This document shows, in pieces, positions 23,779 through 31,614 of a stretch of DNA of 31,888 nucleotides (within the stretch, counting starts at the first letter, position 1; every line of letters starts with the position of its first letter). The position numbers and the translations under genes were made by a program. The notes under the pieces were generated by a model. The model was not told where the DNA came from and made no database searches. It saw only the letters and a list, made by a program, of their open reading frames with translations. The DNA lies in the NCBI GenBank assembly GCA_023433615.1, contig JAEZCJ010000196.1, positions 1 to 31,888 on the forward strand. The letters run 5' to 3'. The stretch is from Bacillota bacterium (GTDB lineage: Bacteria > Bacillota > Bacilli > Paenibacillales > Paenibacillaceae).

Positions 23779-23813
23779 ATTTTATCCACGATGTCAGGCA
23801 AGGAGTCGTCCAG

Positions 23814-24899
23814 ATGGACCAATCGATCCGCATCACTGCGATCCAAGCTTACATGATCACGCTGCTATCGATCGGCTTGATGAATCATGTCGAGCTGATT
23901 CCCGTACTGTTGTCGATCGCCAAACGGGATGCTTGGGCAGGCGTCTTGCTGACGATCGTACCTGCATGCGTCTTTGCCCTGCTGCTCGCATACGTTGCCC
24001 GGAAGACGCGGGACGTGAACATAGTCGCGGCGATCCGATCGCGATACGGCAGGCTGGCCGCATGGACGATCGGCGGCATTACATCGCTCTATGCTTTCCT
24101 GTCGCTGATCGTGACGTTGAAGGATACGAGCAATTGGGCGCATATCGCCTACCTGCCGCAGACGCCGGTGATTGCGATTGCCGTAGTGCTGACCACGCTC
24201 TGTGCGTGCAGCGCGATGGCCGGCATTCGAGCGATCGCGATCTGCTCCGGCATATTGCTGCCGATCGTTATCGTCCTCGGTCTATTCGTGATGAGCGCGA
24301 ACTTCCACTTCAAGGAATATTCTCTCCTCTTCCCGCTATTTACGCATGGGTACAAGCCGCTGACGAACGCGGCTTTCTTCGCATTGTCGGGCATCACGGA
24401 GCTCGTGCTGCTGCTCTTCCTGCAACGCCATATGAAGACCTCGATGCGATCCGGGGGGCTGTTGTTCACGGCCATCAGCTTGATCGGACTGACGGTCGGG
24501 CCGTTGGCTGGCGCGATCGCGATCTTCGGTCCCTTCGAGGCTGCCGAGCTTCGCTACCCGGCATTCGAACAATGGCGCATGGTCATACTAGGCCAGTTCG
24601 TTGCCCATCTGGATGCGTTCTCCATCTTCCAATGGCTGTCCGGCGCATTCATACGAATATCGTTCCTGATGTTCCTCATTCTCGATCTCTCTTCCGGTGG
24701 ATCGGTGCGCACCCGGCGATTCGTTCTCATATTGTTGCTTATCGCGATCGGAATGGTATTCATTGCCGTCCCGATCAGCGATATCCTGCTGTATCGTTTG
24801 TTGCAGAACGTGATTCCCTACGTCTCGATTCTGTTCGGCATCATCATGTTGCTTGTGCTGGCAGCCATGGCCCGATTCGGCAGGGCATTATCGGATTGA
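23814..24899 (+). CDS. Spore germination protein, GerAB/GerKB family
   Basis: This 361-residue integral membrane protein has about ten predicted helices, from ITAIQAYMITLLSIGLMNHV to the end. It belongs to the endospore germination permease family, which has an amino acid-polyamine-organocation transporter-like fold. In known receptors the B subunit binds the germinant within the inner spore membrane. A conserved-looking SGITELVLLLFLQ helix lies near residue 190. It begins after GGCAAGGAG and is the first gene of a B-A-C operon, an order common in Paenibacillaceae, whereas the B. subtilis gerA operon is A-B-C. The germinant cannot be predicted. Confidence 0.9.
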   Translation: MDQSIRITAIQAYMITLLSIGLMNHVELIPVLLSIAKRDAWAGVLLTIVPACVFALLLAYVARKTRDVNIVAAIRSRYGRLAAWTIGGITSLYAFLSLIVTLKDTSNWAHIAYLPQTPVIAIAVVLTTLCACSAMAGIRAIAICSGILLPIVIVLGLFVMSANFHFKEYSLLFPLFTHGYKPLTNAAFFALSGITELVLLLFLQRHMKTSMRSGGLLFTAISLIGLTVGPLAGAIAIFGPFEAAELRYPAFEQWRMVILGQFVAHLDAFSIFQWLSGAFIRISFLMFLILDLSSGGSVRTRRFVLILLLIAIGMVFIAVPISDILLYRLLQNVIPYVSILFGIIMLLVLAAMARFGRALSD

Positions 24900-24914
24900 C
24901 AGGAGGGAAGGAGC

Positions 24915-26363
24915 ATGAATGAAGCGCTGCTGCGCGAGACGTTCATGGACGCAGACGATGTCATCGTGAAGTCGAGCAGACTGGGGAGTGCAGAAGACGG
25001 CTTCACCGTCGTCATGGTTTATTGCGCGGGAATGGTTGACCACAAGCAGATTAACGGCTCGATCTATCCGCAGCTCGATACGGTCAGAAGCAAGCTGAGG
25101 GAGCCGACGCTGCTCGCCCAAGAACTGGAGAGCGTGCTGGAAGCACGGGCACTAGCGGATCTAACCGACATTCGGGGAATGGCATCGCGCGTATTCTCGG
25201 GCGATCTCCTGTTGTTCTTCCCTGGCGCGCAGCTGCTCTATGCCGTCAATATCGCGAACGCTCCGCAGCGGAAGCCGGAGGAGTCCAGCACGGAGATATC
25301 GATCAAGGGTCCTCGGGACGCCTTCACGGAAGATGCAGCGGTTAATGTGGCGCTCATCCGCAAACGGCTGAAGAGCCTGTCGCTCGTGAACGAGAGGCTG
25401 GTGCTGGGACGCAGAAGCCACTCTACCGTCAATCTGTTGTACGTGAAGGACATCGCGAATCCTGCCTTCATCGCGGAGGCGAGGAATCGACTTGGCAAGC
25501 TCGACGTCGACGGCTTGACGAGCATTTCCCAACTGGAGGAGGCGCTGTCCGATTCTCCTTATGCGCTTTTCCCGTTGGTTGATTACGTAGGAAGGCCCGA
25601 CCATGCGACCGATAGTCTGCTGAACGGACGCTTCGTCGTGCTGCTGGAAGGGTCGCCCATGGTGCTGATCGGCCCAGGGAATCTATTGTTCCAGCTCAAG
25701 TCGCCCGAGGATGCCCACTTGCCATACTACTATGTAGTGTTGGAAAGGTTACTTCGATTAGTAGGCTTGGTGCTTGCTATCTACCTGCCCGGTTTCTATG
25801 TTGCCGTGACTGCGTTCCAATTGGACCAAATCCCGTTTCCGCTGCTCGCCACCATCACCAGTTCGCGCCTTGGATTGCCGCTGAGCGGACCGATCGATTT
25901 TTTCCTCATGCTGGGATTGTTCGAGGTGTTCCGGGAGGCGGGCGTCCGACTGCCGAAGGCGGTCGGTCAAACCGTAGCTGTCGTCGGCGGACTCATCATC
26001 GGAGATGCGGCGATACGCGCGGGCATTACGTCCCCGACGACCCTGGTCGTGACGGGCATATCGACGGTAGCCACCTTTACGCTGGTGAACCAGACGCTGG
26101 TCGGTTCCGTTACGGTGATCCGGATCGCGGTATTGGCGATGTCCGCCGTGTTCGGCATCTATGGACTCATCGTATCGGCCCTCGGGCTTCTGCTCTATCT
26201 CGCTACGTTAACTTCGTTCGGCGTTCCGTACCTTTCCCCGATGTCGCCGTGGAACGGTCAAGGGATGCTGCGAGGGCTTCATGCCTTGCCGTGGAAAAGC
26301 CAGAAAAAACGCTCGGCTTATCTGAAGCCGCGGGATCCTTCCAAAAAGAGGCGGGACAAATGA
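24915..26363 (+). CDS. Spore germination protein, GerAA family
   Basis: This 482-residue A subunit of a germinant receptor begins 15 bases after the B subunit with AGGAGGGAAGGAG before its ATG. Residues 1-255 are the soluble N-terminal domain (GLLVDGRF is replaced by SLLNGRFVVLLEGSPMVLIGP, a family hallmark), followed by about five membrane helices (270-450). LPKAVGQTVAVVGGLIIGDAAI and TSFGVPYLSPMSP are typical GerAA blocks. Its C-terminal tail is very basic (KSQKKRSAYLKPRDPSKKRR). In recent work GerA-type A subunits form oligomeric membrane channels releasing ions. Its stop overlaps the C-subunit start (ATGA). Confidence 0.95.
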   Translation: MNEALLRETFMDADDVIVKSSRLGSAEDGFTVVMVYCAGMVDHKQINGSIYPQLDTVRSKLREPTLLAQELESVLEARALADLTDIRGMASRVFSGDLLLFFPGAQLLYAVNIANAPQRKPEESSTEISIKGPRDAFTEDAAVNVALIRKRLKSLSLVNERLVLGRRSHSTVNLLYVKDIANPAFIAEARNRLGKLDVDGLTSISQLEEALSDSPYALFPLVDYVGRPDHATDSLLNGRFVVLLEGSPMVLIGPGNLLFQLKSPEDAHLPYYYVVLERLLRLVGLVLAIYLPGFYVAVTAFQLDQIPFPLLATITSSRLGLPLSGPIDFFLMLGLFEVFREAGVRLPKAVGQTVAVVGGLIIGDAAIRAGITSPTTLVVTGISTVATFTLVNQTLVGSVTVIRIAVLAMSAVFGIYGLIVSALGLLLYLATLTSFGVPYLSPMSPWNGQGMLRGLHALPWKSQKKRSAYLKPRDPSKKRRDK

Positions 26364-27520
26364 GAAGACGACTTGCAGCCCTATGCTTAGGCTTGCCGGC
26401 AATGATGCTTCTGTTGTCCGGCTGCTGGGATTCGAAGACCATACAGGACGTGAACTATATCGTCGCGCTCGGCTTCGATTACAAGGAAGGCGAATACCGG
26501 GTCTATGCGCAGATGCTGGATTTCGCCAACGTTGCCAAACAGGAGGGCGGCGGGGGAACGAAAGCATCGATCTGGATCGGCGAGGGCAAGGGCCGTTCCG
26601 TGAGACAAGCGATGGTATCCCTCTACGATACGGCGCAGCAGCTTGTATTCTGGGGACATGTGTCTTCGTTCGTATTCACGGAGTCGGCGCTCCGACAAGG
26701 TGTCGACCAGTTCGTGGACGCCTTGATCCGATATCGCGAAATGCGCTATACGCAATGGGTATACGGCACGAAGGAGCCGATCCAGTCCTTGCTCAACACG
26801 GTGCCGTTCTTCCATCTATCGCCGCTTTCTTCCATATTGAGCGAGCCTGAAGGCAACTATGAGCAGCATTCCTTTCCGGAGCCGATCCGGTTGAACCGCT
26901 TCATCGCGGATATGAGAGAGCCCGGCCGAACCGTGCTGCTGCCGGCTATAGGCATCGACAAGAAAGTGTGGAAGAAGGATGGGAAGCCGGATCCTAAGTT
27001 GTTGTTGAACGGTCTGTTCCTGATCCAGAACGGCACGAACGTGACATGGATAGAACGTTCTCATCTGCTAGGGCTGCAGTGGCTGAATAACAGAGCCGAG
27101 GCCATCCAGCTCTCGCTCTACGAAGGCAAGCGCAAGCTCGCCCAATTGACCATGGATAGTTCGAAGCACGTCAGCAAGGCGAAGGTGCAGGAGGGGACGA
27201 TCGTATTGGATCTGGAAATACAGACGAGCGGCAGGATCGCCGAGCTGTATGAGGAGATGGAGCTGGAGAAGATTCGTAAGCTGGCGGAAGAGAAGGTGAG
27301 GGCCGAGATCACGCAGACCTTCGAGTATGCAAGGCGTAAAAAGGTGGACGTCTATAGAGGCGAATATATTCTGTATCATGATCGTTTTCGTGCATGGAGC
27401 GAACTTACAGGCAATGGGAATCGGAGAGAGATCCCTATCAAGCTGGGCAAGGTGAACGTGCGCGTGAAGGTGACGCAGAGCGGGATGTATAAAGCCGAAA
27501 CAAGGCAACCCCAATACTAG
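26360..27520 (+). CDS. Ger(x)C-family germination lipoprotein (GerAC)
   Basis: This 386-residue lipoprotein has a signal peptide ending in LLSGC (C22), followed directly by WDSKTIQDVNYIVALGFDY, the classic C-W-D start of germinant-receptor C subunits. Later RYREMRY, a central TVLLPAIGID-like strand and the C-terminal helix region with ELYEEMELEKIRKLAEEKV are also family features. ATG 26360 overlaps the upstream stop by four bases and completes the B-A-C receptor operon. The longer open frame that begins inside the A gene is rejected because the lipobox fixes the true N-terminus. No convincing terminator follows; a 159-base segment bounded by inverted repeats lies immediately downstream. Confidence 0.95.
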   Translation: MRRRLAALCLGLPAMMLLLSGCWDSKTIQDVNYIVALGFDYKEGEYRVYAQMLDFANVAKQEGGGGTKASIWIGEGKGRSVRQAMVSLYDTAQQLVFWGHVSSFVFTESALRQGVDQFVDALIRYREMRYTQWVYGTKEPIQSLLNTVPFFHLSPLSSILSEPEGNYEQHSFPEPIRLNRFIADMREPGRTVLLPAIGIDKKVWKKDGKPDPKLLLNGLFLIQNGTNVTWIERSHLLGLQWLNNRAEAIQLSLYEGKRKLAQLTMDSSKHVSKAKVQEGTIVLDLEIQTSGRIAELYEEMELEKIRKLAEEKVRAEITQTFEYARRKKVDVYRGEYILYHDRFRAWSELTGNGNRREIPIKLGKVNVRVKVTQSGMYKAETRQPQY

Positions 27521-27521
27521 G

Positions 27522-27680
27522 GTCCGGTTGTGATTAAGATTAGAATGCTTCGAAGTTAACTCGACGTCGAATCTTGAACGCTGGCGCAAAGCGTATGCTT
27601 CCGATGCGCGTTTCCTACGGAAACGCTGGAGCTCCTCAATTGCTACCATCGTCCAACCTTCTCGGTACGGACAACCGGAC
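27522..27680. repeat. Segment bounded by 10-base inverted repeats
   Basis: GTCCGGTTGT (27522-27531) and ACAACCGGAC (27671-27680) are perfect inverted copies 139 bases apart, starting two bases after the gerAC stop and followed by TTTT. Inside are a tight hairpin GCGTTTCC-TAC-GGAAACGC (27608-27626) and smaller palindromes. It could be a small dispersed element or a structured 3' end. No flanking target duplication is evident. Confidence 0.5.
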
Positions 27681-27724
27681 TTTTGGTATATGTGGGGGAA
27701 CAATCTCCCAGGCTCCTGAAATGC

Positions 27725-28603
27725 TCACGACTCGATCAAGTCGATGAATTTGTTGGCGGCTTGGGACAGCGGGATGCCGCGCAGCGTCATGATGCCGACC
27801 TGAGAGGGCGGCAGCGTCACGTCCAGTTGGATCTCGAACAACGAGCCTTCTTCGAGCTCCTTGGCCGCGAATTCCCGCGTCACGAACGCGATGCCGAGTC
27901 CCTTGCGCGCGAATTCGATCAGCAGCGAGACGCTGCCCAGCTCGATCTCGGGCTTCAGCACATGGCCGTAGCTGCGGAATAGGTCGGTGACGGCCATCCT
28001 TGCACGGCTGTTGCGGGAAAATAAAATAATCGGGTATTCCAGCAGCTTCTCCATCGTGAGCGTAACGCCTTGCAGCTCCGAATAACGGGAGCCTGCTACG
28101 AAGCAGTCCTGCAGCTGAATCCCTTCCCTCACGTCCAATTGCGGATCGCTGATGGGCATGCGCACGACGCCGAGATCGATTTTCCCCTCCTTCAGATGTC
28201 CGATCATCTCCGGCGTCGTGCCGTGAATCAGTTGAATCGCGACATGGGGATAACGCTGGTTGTACGATTCGAGATAGGGGAGCAGATAGTGCTTGAACAA
28301 CGAGTCGCTCCCGCCGATGCGCAGCTCGCCGCTGTCGAGGTTGCGCATCTGCGCCATCTTCTCCTCGGCCATCGTGATGAAGCTATGGGCTTGCTCGATA
28401 TAGGAATAGAGAACCGCGCCTTCGCGCGTCAAGGAGACACCCTTCGAATTCCGCACGAAGAGGGTGACGCCGAACCCGTCCTCCAACTGCTTGATGGCAT
28501 GGCTGACGCTTGGCTGGGTCAGGAACAGCGCCTTCGCTGCCTGCGTCAGGCTTCCCGTCTTCGCGGCTAAGTAGAATACCTTATAGAGCTCGTAATTGAT
28601 CAT
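27725..28603 (-). CDS. LysR-family transcriptional regulator
   Basis: This 292-residue LysR-type regulator has an N-terminal winged helix (1-60: FYLAAKTGSLTQAAKALFLTQ, SVSHAIKQLEDGFG, LFVRNSKGVSLTREG). An effector-binding domain follows (about 90-290; LRIGGSDSLFKHYLLPYLESY and GLGIAFVTREFAAKEL). The co-inducer is unknown. The ATG at 28603 fits the standard MINYELYKVFY start but lacks a strong ribosome binding site: GGGAGG is about 14 bases upstream. It is divergent from the glucan phosphorylase gene, and a palindrome TACTAG-ATA-CTAGTA (28677-28691) near a minus-strand TATAAT (28665-28660) is a good candidate binding site. Control of the phosphorylase is possible but unproven. Confidence 0.93.
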   Translation of the reverse strand: MINYELYKVFYLAAKTGSLTQAAKALFLTQPSVSHAIKQLEDGFGVTLFVRNSKGVSLTREGAVLYSYIEQAHSFITMAEEKMAQMRNLDSGELRIGGSDSLFKHYLLPYLESYNQRYPHVAIQLIHGTTPEMIGHLKEGKIDLGVVRMPISDPQLDVREGIQLQDCFVAGSRYSELQGVTLTMEKLLEYPIILFSRNSRARMAVTDLFRSYGHVLKPEIELGSVSLLIEFARKGLGIAFVTREFAAKELEEGSLFEIQLDVTLPPSQVGIMTLRGIPLSQAANKFIDLIES

Positions 28604-28659
28604 AGATGATTTCTATGCCTCCCGCCCGGTATATCCATTACATATATGATGCTGCTTCC

Positions 28660-28691
28660 ATTATACTGGGGAATTGTACTAGATACTAGTA
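28660..28691 (-). promoter_or_regulatory. LysR gene promoter with palindromic operator candidate
   Basis: On the minus strand TATAAT (28665-28660) is the likely -10. TACTAG-ATA-CTAGTA (28677-28691) is a 15-base palindrome over the -35 position, consistent with autoregulation by a LysR-type protein. Confidence 0.45.
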
Positions 28692-28875
28692 AACTTTAAT
28701 GCTTGTTCGGAATCCTCCTCGCTTGCGTTGTCGTTAGTCAAGGCGGAGGCCACATAGGATTAGTACGGCAGCCTCGTTGCACGCGGCGGGCATGTCGGCA
28801 TATGGTATATGGGCGCGGTTGAAGCCGTTATGCGCGGCAGGCGTCCGATTGGTCAGGAATTCCGGAGGTGAAGAC

Positions 28876-31038
28876 ATGTCTTCCGTTACAGCTTATTTGT
28901 CGGCCGAGTTCGGCCTTATCGAAGATTTGCCTATCTATTCAGGCGGCTTGGGCGTGCTCGCAGGCGATCATGTCAAAGCTGCCGCTGATTTGAACCTTCC
29001 GCTGGTCGGTGTAGGCATCTTATATAAGCACGGTTACTTCGAGCAGCATATTCGCGCGGACGGGACGCAGGAGCATCGGTATCCGAGCATCGATCTCGCG
29101 CAAGCTCCGGTCGAACCCGTATTGGAGAAGGACGGCGCACCGCTGCTGATCGACGTTCCGATCGCGGGCCGCCGCGTTCTGCTGCGGACATGGTCGATCC
29201 GTGTCGCTGCGGTCACGGTATACCTGCTTAGCTCGGACGTGGAGGGCAATAGCGATACCGACCGCAGGCTGACCGATAACTTGTATCCAAGCGATCCCGA
29301 ACTTCGCATCCGCCAGGAGATCATCCTGGGCATCGGCGGCGCGCGGCTCTTGGAGGCATTGGCGATCCGTCCCGCGGTCTGGCATATGAATGAAGGGCAT
29401 TCTGCCTTCCTCGGGTGGGAGCGCATCCGCAGGTTGTCGGCGGAAGGCGTGCCCTACGATACCGCGCTCGAGATCGTGAAATCAGGAACCGTATTCACGA
29501 CGCATACCCCTGTACCGGCCGGTCATGACGTCTTCCCGATCGAGATGATCGACCGATATCTCGGCGATTTCTATTGGCAGATGGGAGCCAGCCGCGAACA
29601 GGCGCTGGCATTGGGCCGCATGGGCGATGTCTTCAACATGACGCGTCTAGCCATTCGACTGTCCTCCAGGGTGAACGGCGTGAGCAAGCTGCATGCGCAA
29701 GTGACGCGGGAGCTGCTTCATCAATGGGCGCCGCATATTCCGAAGGAGGATATCGCGGTCGACGCGATTACGAACGGCGTACATGTCGGGACTTGGATCG
29801 CCCCCGATATGCAAGAGTTGTACGATCGCTACTTGCCATACGGCTGGAACAGCCGCGCGGCGGATGCGGATACGTGGGCAGCGGTCCGCGACATCCCTGC
29901 GCGGGAACTATGGGCTGCCCGGCTGCGAGCCAAAGACAAGATGATTCGGCGGCTGGGCTTGCCGATTCCGGCTGCAGAAGGGACGCTATGCATCGGATTC
30001 GCCAGAAGGTTCGCCACCTACAAGCGGGCGCTGCTCCTGTTCCGGGACTTGGATCGGCTCGATCGGATCGTCAATGATCCCGAGCGGCCTGTCTGCCTGA
30101 TCTTCGCCGGTAAAGCTCATCCGGCCGACGAGCCGGGGCAAGCCGTGCTTCGCGAGCTTGCGGCAATCGCCGGGCAGGAGCGATTCAAGGCACGGATATT
30201 CCTCGTCGAGAACTATGACATGAGGATCGCGAAGCCGCTCGTGCAAGGCGTGGACGTATGGCTTAACACGCCGCAGAAGCCGATGGAAGCCAGCGGCACG
30301 AGCGGACAGAAGGCTGCCCTGAACGGCGTGCTGAATTGCAGCGTGCTCGACGGCTGGTGGGCGGAAGGCTATGACGGCACCAACGGCTGGGCGATCGAAG
30401 GAGCGACGGACGGCGAAGCGGAATCCAGGGACCGGCGCGACGGCGAGCATCTCTACGCGCTGCTCGAGCAGGAGATTGTGCCGCGCTATTACGAATTGGA
30501 CGCCGGCGGATTGAGGGCGAGGTGGGTCGATACGATCAGGGCCAGCATTCGTTCGCTCGCGCCTCGGTACAACACGCAGCGGATGGTGAGCGAATACTGG
30601 CGCTTGCTGTACGAACCGACAGCCGAACGGGCGGCTCGCCATGCAGAGGACGCGTATGCAATTGCCAGGCGTCTTGCGGCCTTCAAGCGGCATATGGCCG
30701 ACAGTTGGCACGAAGTCCGGGTGCACAAGCTGACCGTCCACTCGACGCAGAGCACCCGGATCGGACTGAACGATACGCGGTTTCAAGCGTACGTGCAGTT
30801 GGGGGCGATCGCGCAGCGCGACGTCAGCGTGGAAGTGGTGGGAGGCGATTTGCACGGCGGCATCTGGAAGAAGCGTCTGTCGCTGACGAAGGATTGCGGC
30901 GGCGGCGCCTATCTGTTCGAAGGTACGGTTCATAAGGAGCTGAACGAAGCGATGCTCGCTTCCGCCAATGTCAGGGTGTCGCCGAGCAACGAGGACTTCG
31001 CGCATCCGTTGGAGATGGAGCTGTCCGCGTGGGGCTGA
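28876..31038 (+). CDS. glgP: Alpha-glucan phosphorylase (GT35), N-terminally short
   Basis: This 720-residue protein matches the actinobacterial/Thermotoga-type alpha-glucan phosphorylases, which release glucose-1-phosphate from glycogen or maltodextrin. Landmarks are IYSGGLGVLAGDHVKAAADL, WHMNEGHSAFLGWERIR, TTHTPVPAGHDVF, VDAITNGVHVGTW, FARRFATYKRALLL, and GTSGQKAALNGVLNCSVLDG with K479 as the pyridoxal-phosphate lysine. The usual N-terminal region of about 90-110 residues (DUF3417) is absent: the catalytic domain starts within ten residues of the N-terminus. ATG 28876 follows GGAGGTGAAGAC; an earlier ATG at 28777 adds only unrelated sequence. It is divergent from a LysR regulator and followed by a strong terminator. 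Confidence 0.92.
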   Translation: MSSVTAYLSAEFGLIEDLPIYSGGLGVLAGDHVKAAADLNLPLVGVGILYKHGYFEQHIRADGTQEHRYPSIDLAQAPVEPVLEKDGAPLLIDVPIAGRRVLLRTWSIRVAAVTVYLLSSDVEGNSDTDRRLTDNLYPSDPELRIRQEIILGIGGARLLEALAIRPAVWHMNEGHSAFLGWERIRRLSAEGVPYDTALEIVKSGTVFTTHTPVPAGHDVFPIEMIDRYLGDFYWQMGASREQALALGRMGDVFNMTRLAIRLSSRVNGVSKLHAQVTRELLHQWAPHIPKEDIAVDAITNGVHVGTWIAPDMQELYDRYLPYGWNSRAADADTWAAVRDIPARELWAARLRAKDKMIRRLGLPIPAAEGTLCIGFARRFATYKRALLLFRDLDRLDRIVNDPERPVCLIFAGKAHPADEPGQAVLRELAAIAGQERFKARIFLVENYDMRIAKPLVQGVDVWLNTPQKPMEASGTSGQKAALNGVLNCSVLDGWWAEGYDGTNGWAIEGATDGEAESRDRRDGEHLYALLEQEIVPRYYELDAGGLRARWVDTIRASIRSLAPRYNTQRMVSEYWRLLYEPTAERAARHAEDAYAIARRLAAFKRHMADSWHEVRVHKLTVHSTQSTRIGLNDTRFQAYVQLGAIAQRDVSVEVVGGDLHGGIWKKRLSLTKDCGGGAYLFEGTVHKELNEAMLASANVRVSPSNEDFAHPLEMELSAWG

Positions 31039-31116
31039 TTGCGCCCGCGTGAGCAGTTTCCGTTGCTGCGTGGGCTTGTATGGTTTTGACCATAACGCAT
31101 AAAGTTGATTCGTTAG

Positions 31117-31143
31117 ATGCACGCCGTGACGGCGTGCATTTTA
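31117..31143 (+). terminator. Terminator after the phosphorylase gene
   Basis: Ten-base arms ATGCACGCCG (31117-31126) and CGGCGTGCAT (31130-31139) with a 3-base loop are followed by TTTTAA. Confidence 0.85.
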
Positions 31144-31377
31144 ATGTTAGCGGTACGGGCAGGGCTTGGCCGGCTCTTCGCTGCACGATGATAGCTGCTT
31201 GCCGATACTCGCAGAGGGATTTTCGCTAATTTACGCACGTCATCTCTTTAATTAGCGAAACCGTGGTGCTACAGCGCATGATTTGGGCGACGCTGCCAAG
31301 AATTGCGCGAGAATGTCCCTTAAGAGCGCCAATGCTTCGCTATTGTAAGCATACGGGCATGCCGCAGCAGGTAAACA
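31144..31377. repeat. Non-coding island with TTAGCG palindrome
   Basis: TTTCGCTAATT (31221-31231) and AATTAGCGAAA (31250-31260) form a perfect 11-base inverted repeat with an 18-base loop, sharing its core with the palindrome at 14191-14232. No gene is supported in this stretch. Confidence 0.55.
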
Positions 31378-31406
31378 TTTACAACGAGGAACGCGTGTTC
31401 TATCAT
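31378..31406 (+). promoter_or_regulatory. Promoter of the terminal lipoprotein gene
   Basis: TTTACA (31378-31383) and TATCAT (31401-31406) are exactly 17 bases apart, each matching five of six consensus bases. Transcription would begin near 31413 and give a leader of about 200 bases before the lipoprotein start. Confidence 0.6.
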
Positions 31407-31614
31407 GGATGGTGAAGGACCGACACAATCGTATAGGTGATCTGTACGCATGCAGGACAGGTCCAAGCTTCGCCGCGAAGGTCAACGTTTTGAAGGACAT
31501 ATTCCCATATGAACAACCGCGGGAGTCTTTCAATGAGGAGGAGCGGGGCGCCAGAGAAGCAAGCGACAGGCTGCTTACGAGAGATCGATACGGTATTACA
31601 GGAGGACGGATAGG

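Noticed and set aside
23933..24922. 329-codon plus-strand frame overlapping gerAB
   Set aside because: Arginine- and aspartate-rich out-of-frame translation of a clear membrane protein gene.
27068..27703. 211-codon minus-strand frame running from the inverted-repeat segment into gerAC
   Set aside because: Most of it is antisense to gerAC. The first 50 codons lie in the repeat-bounded segment and show no recognisable protein, so a decayed gene is possible but unsupported.
29986..31122. 378-codon minus-strand frame across the phosphorylase gene
   Set aside because: Shadow frame with biased composition from antisense GC-rich codons and no recognisable domain.
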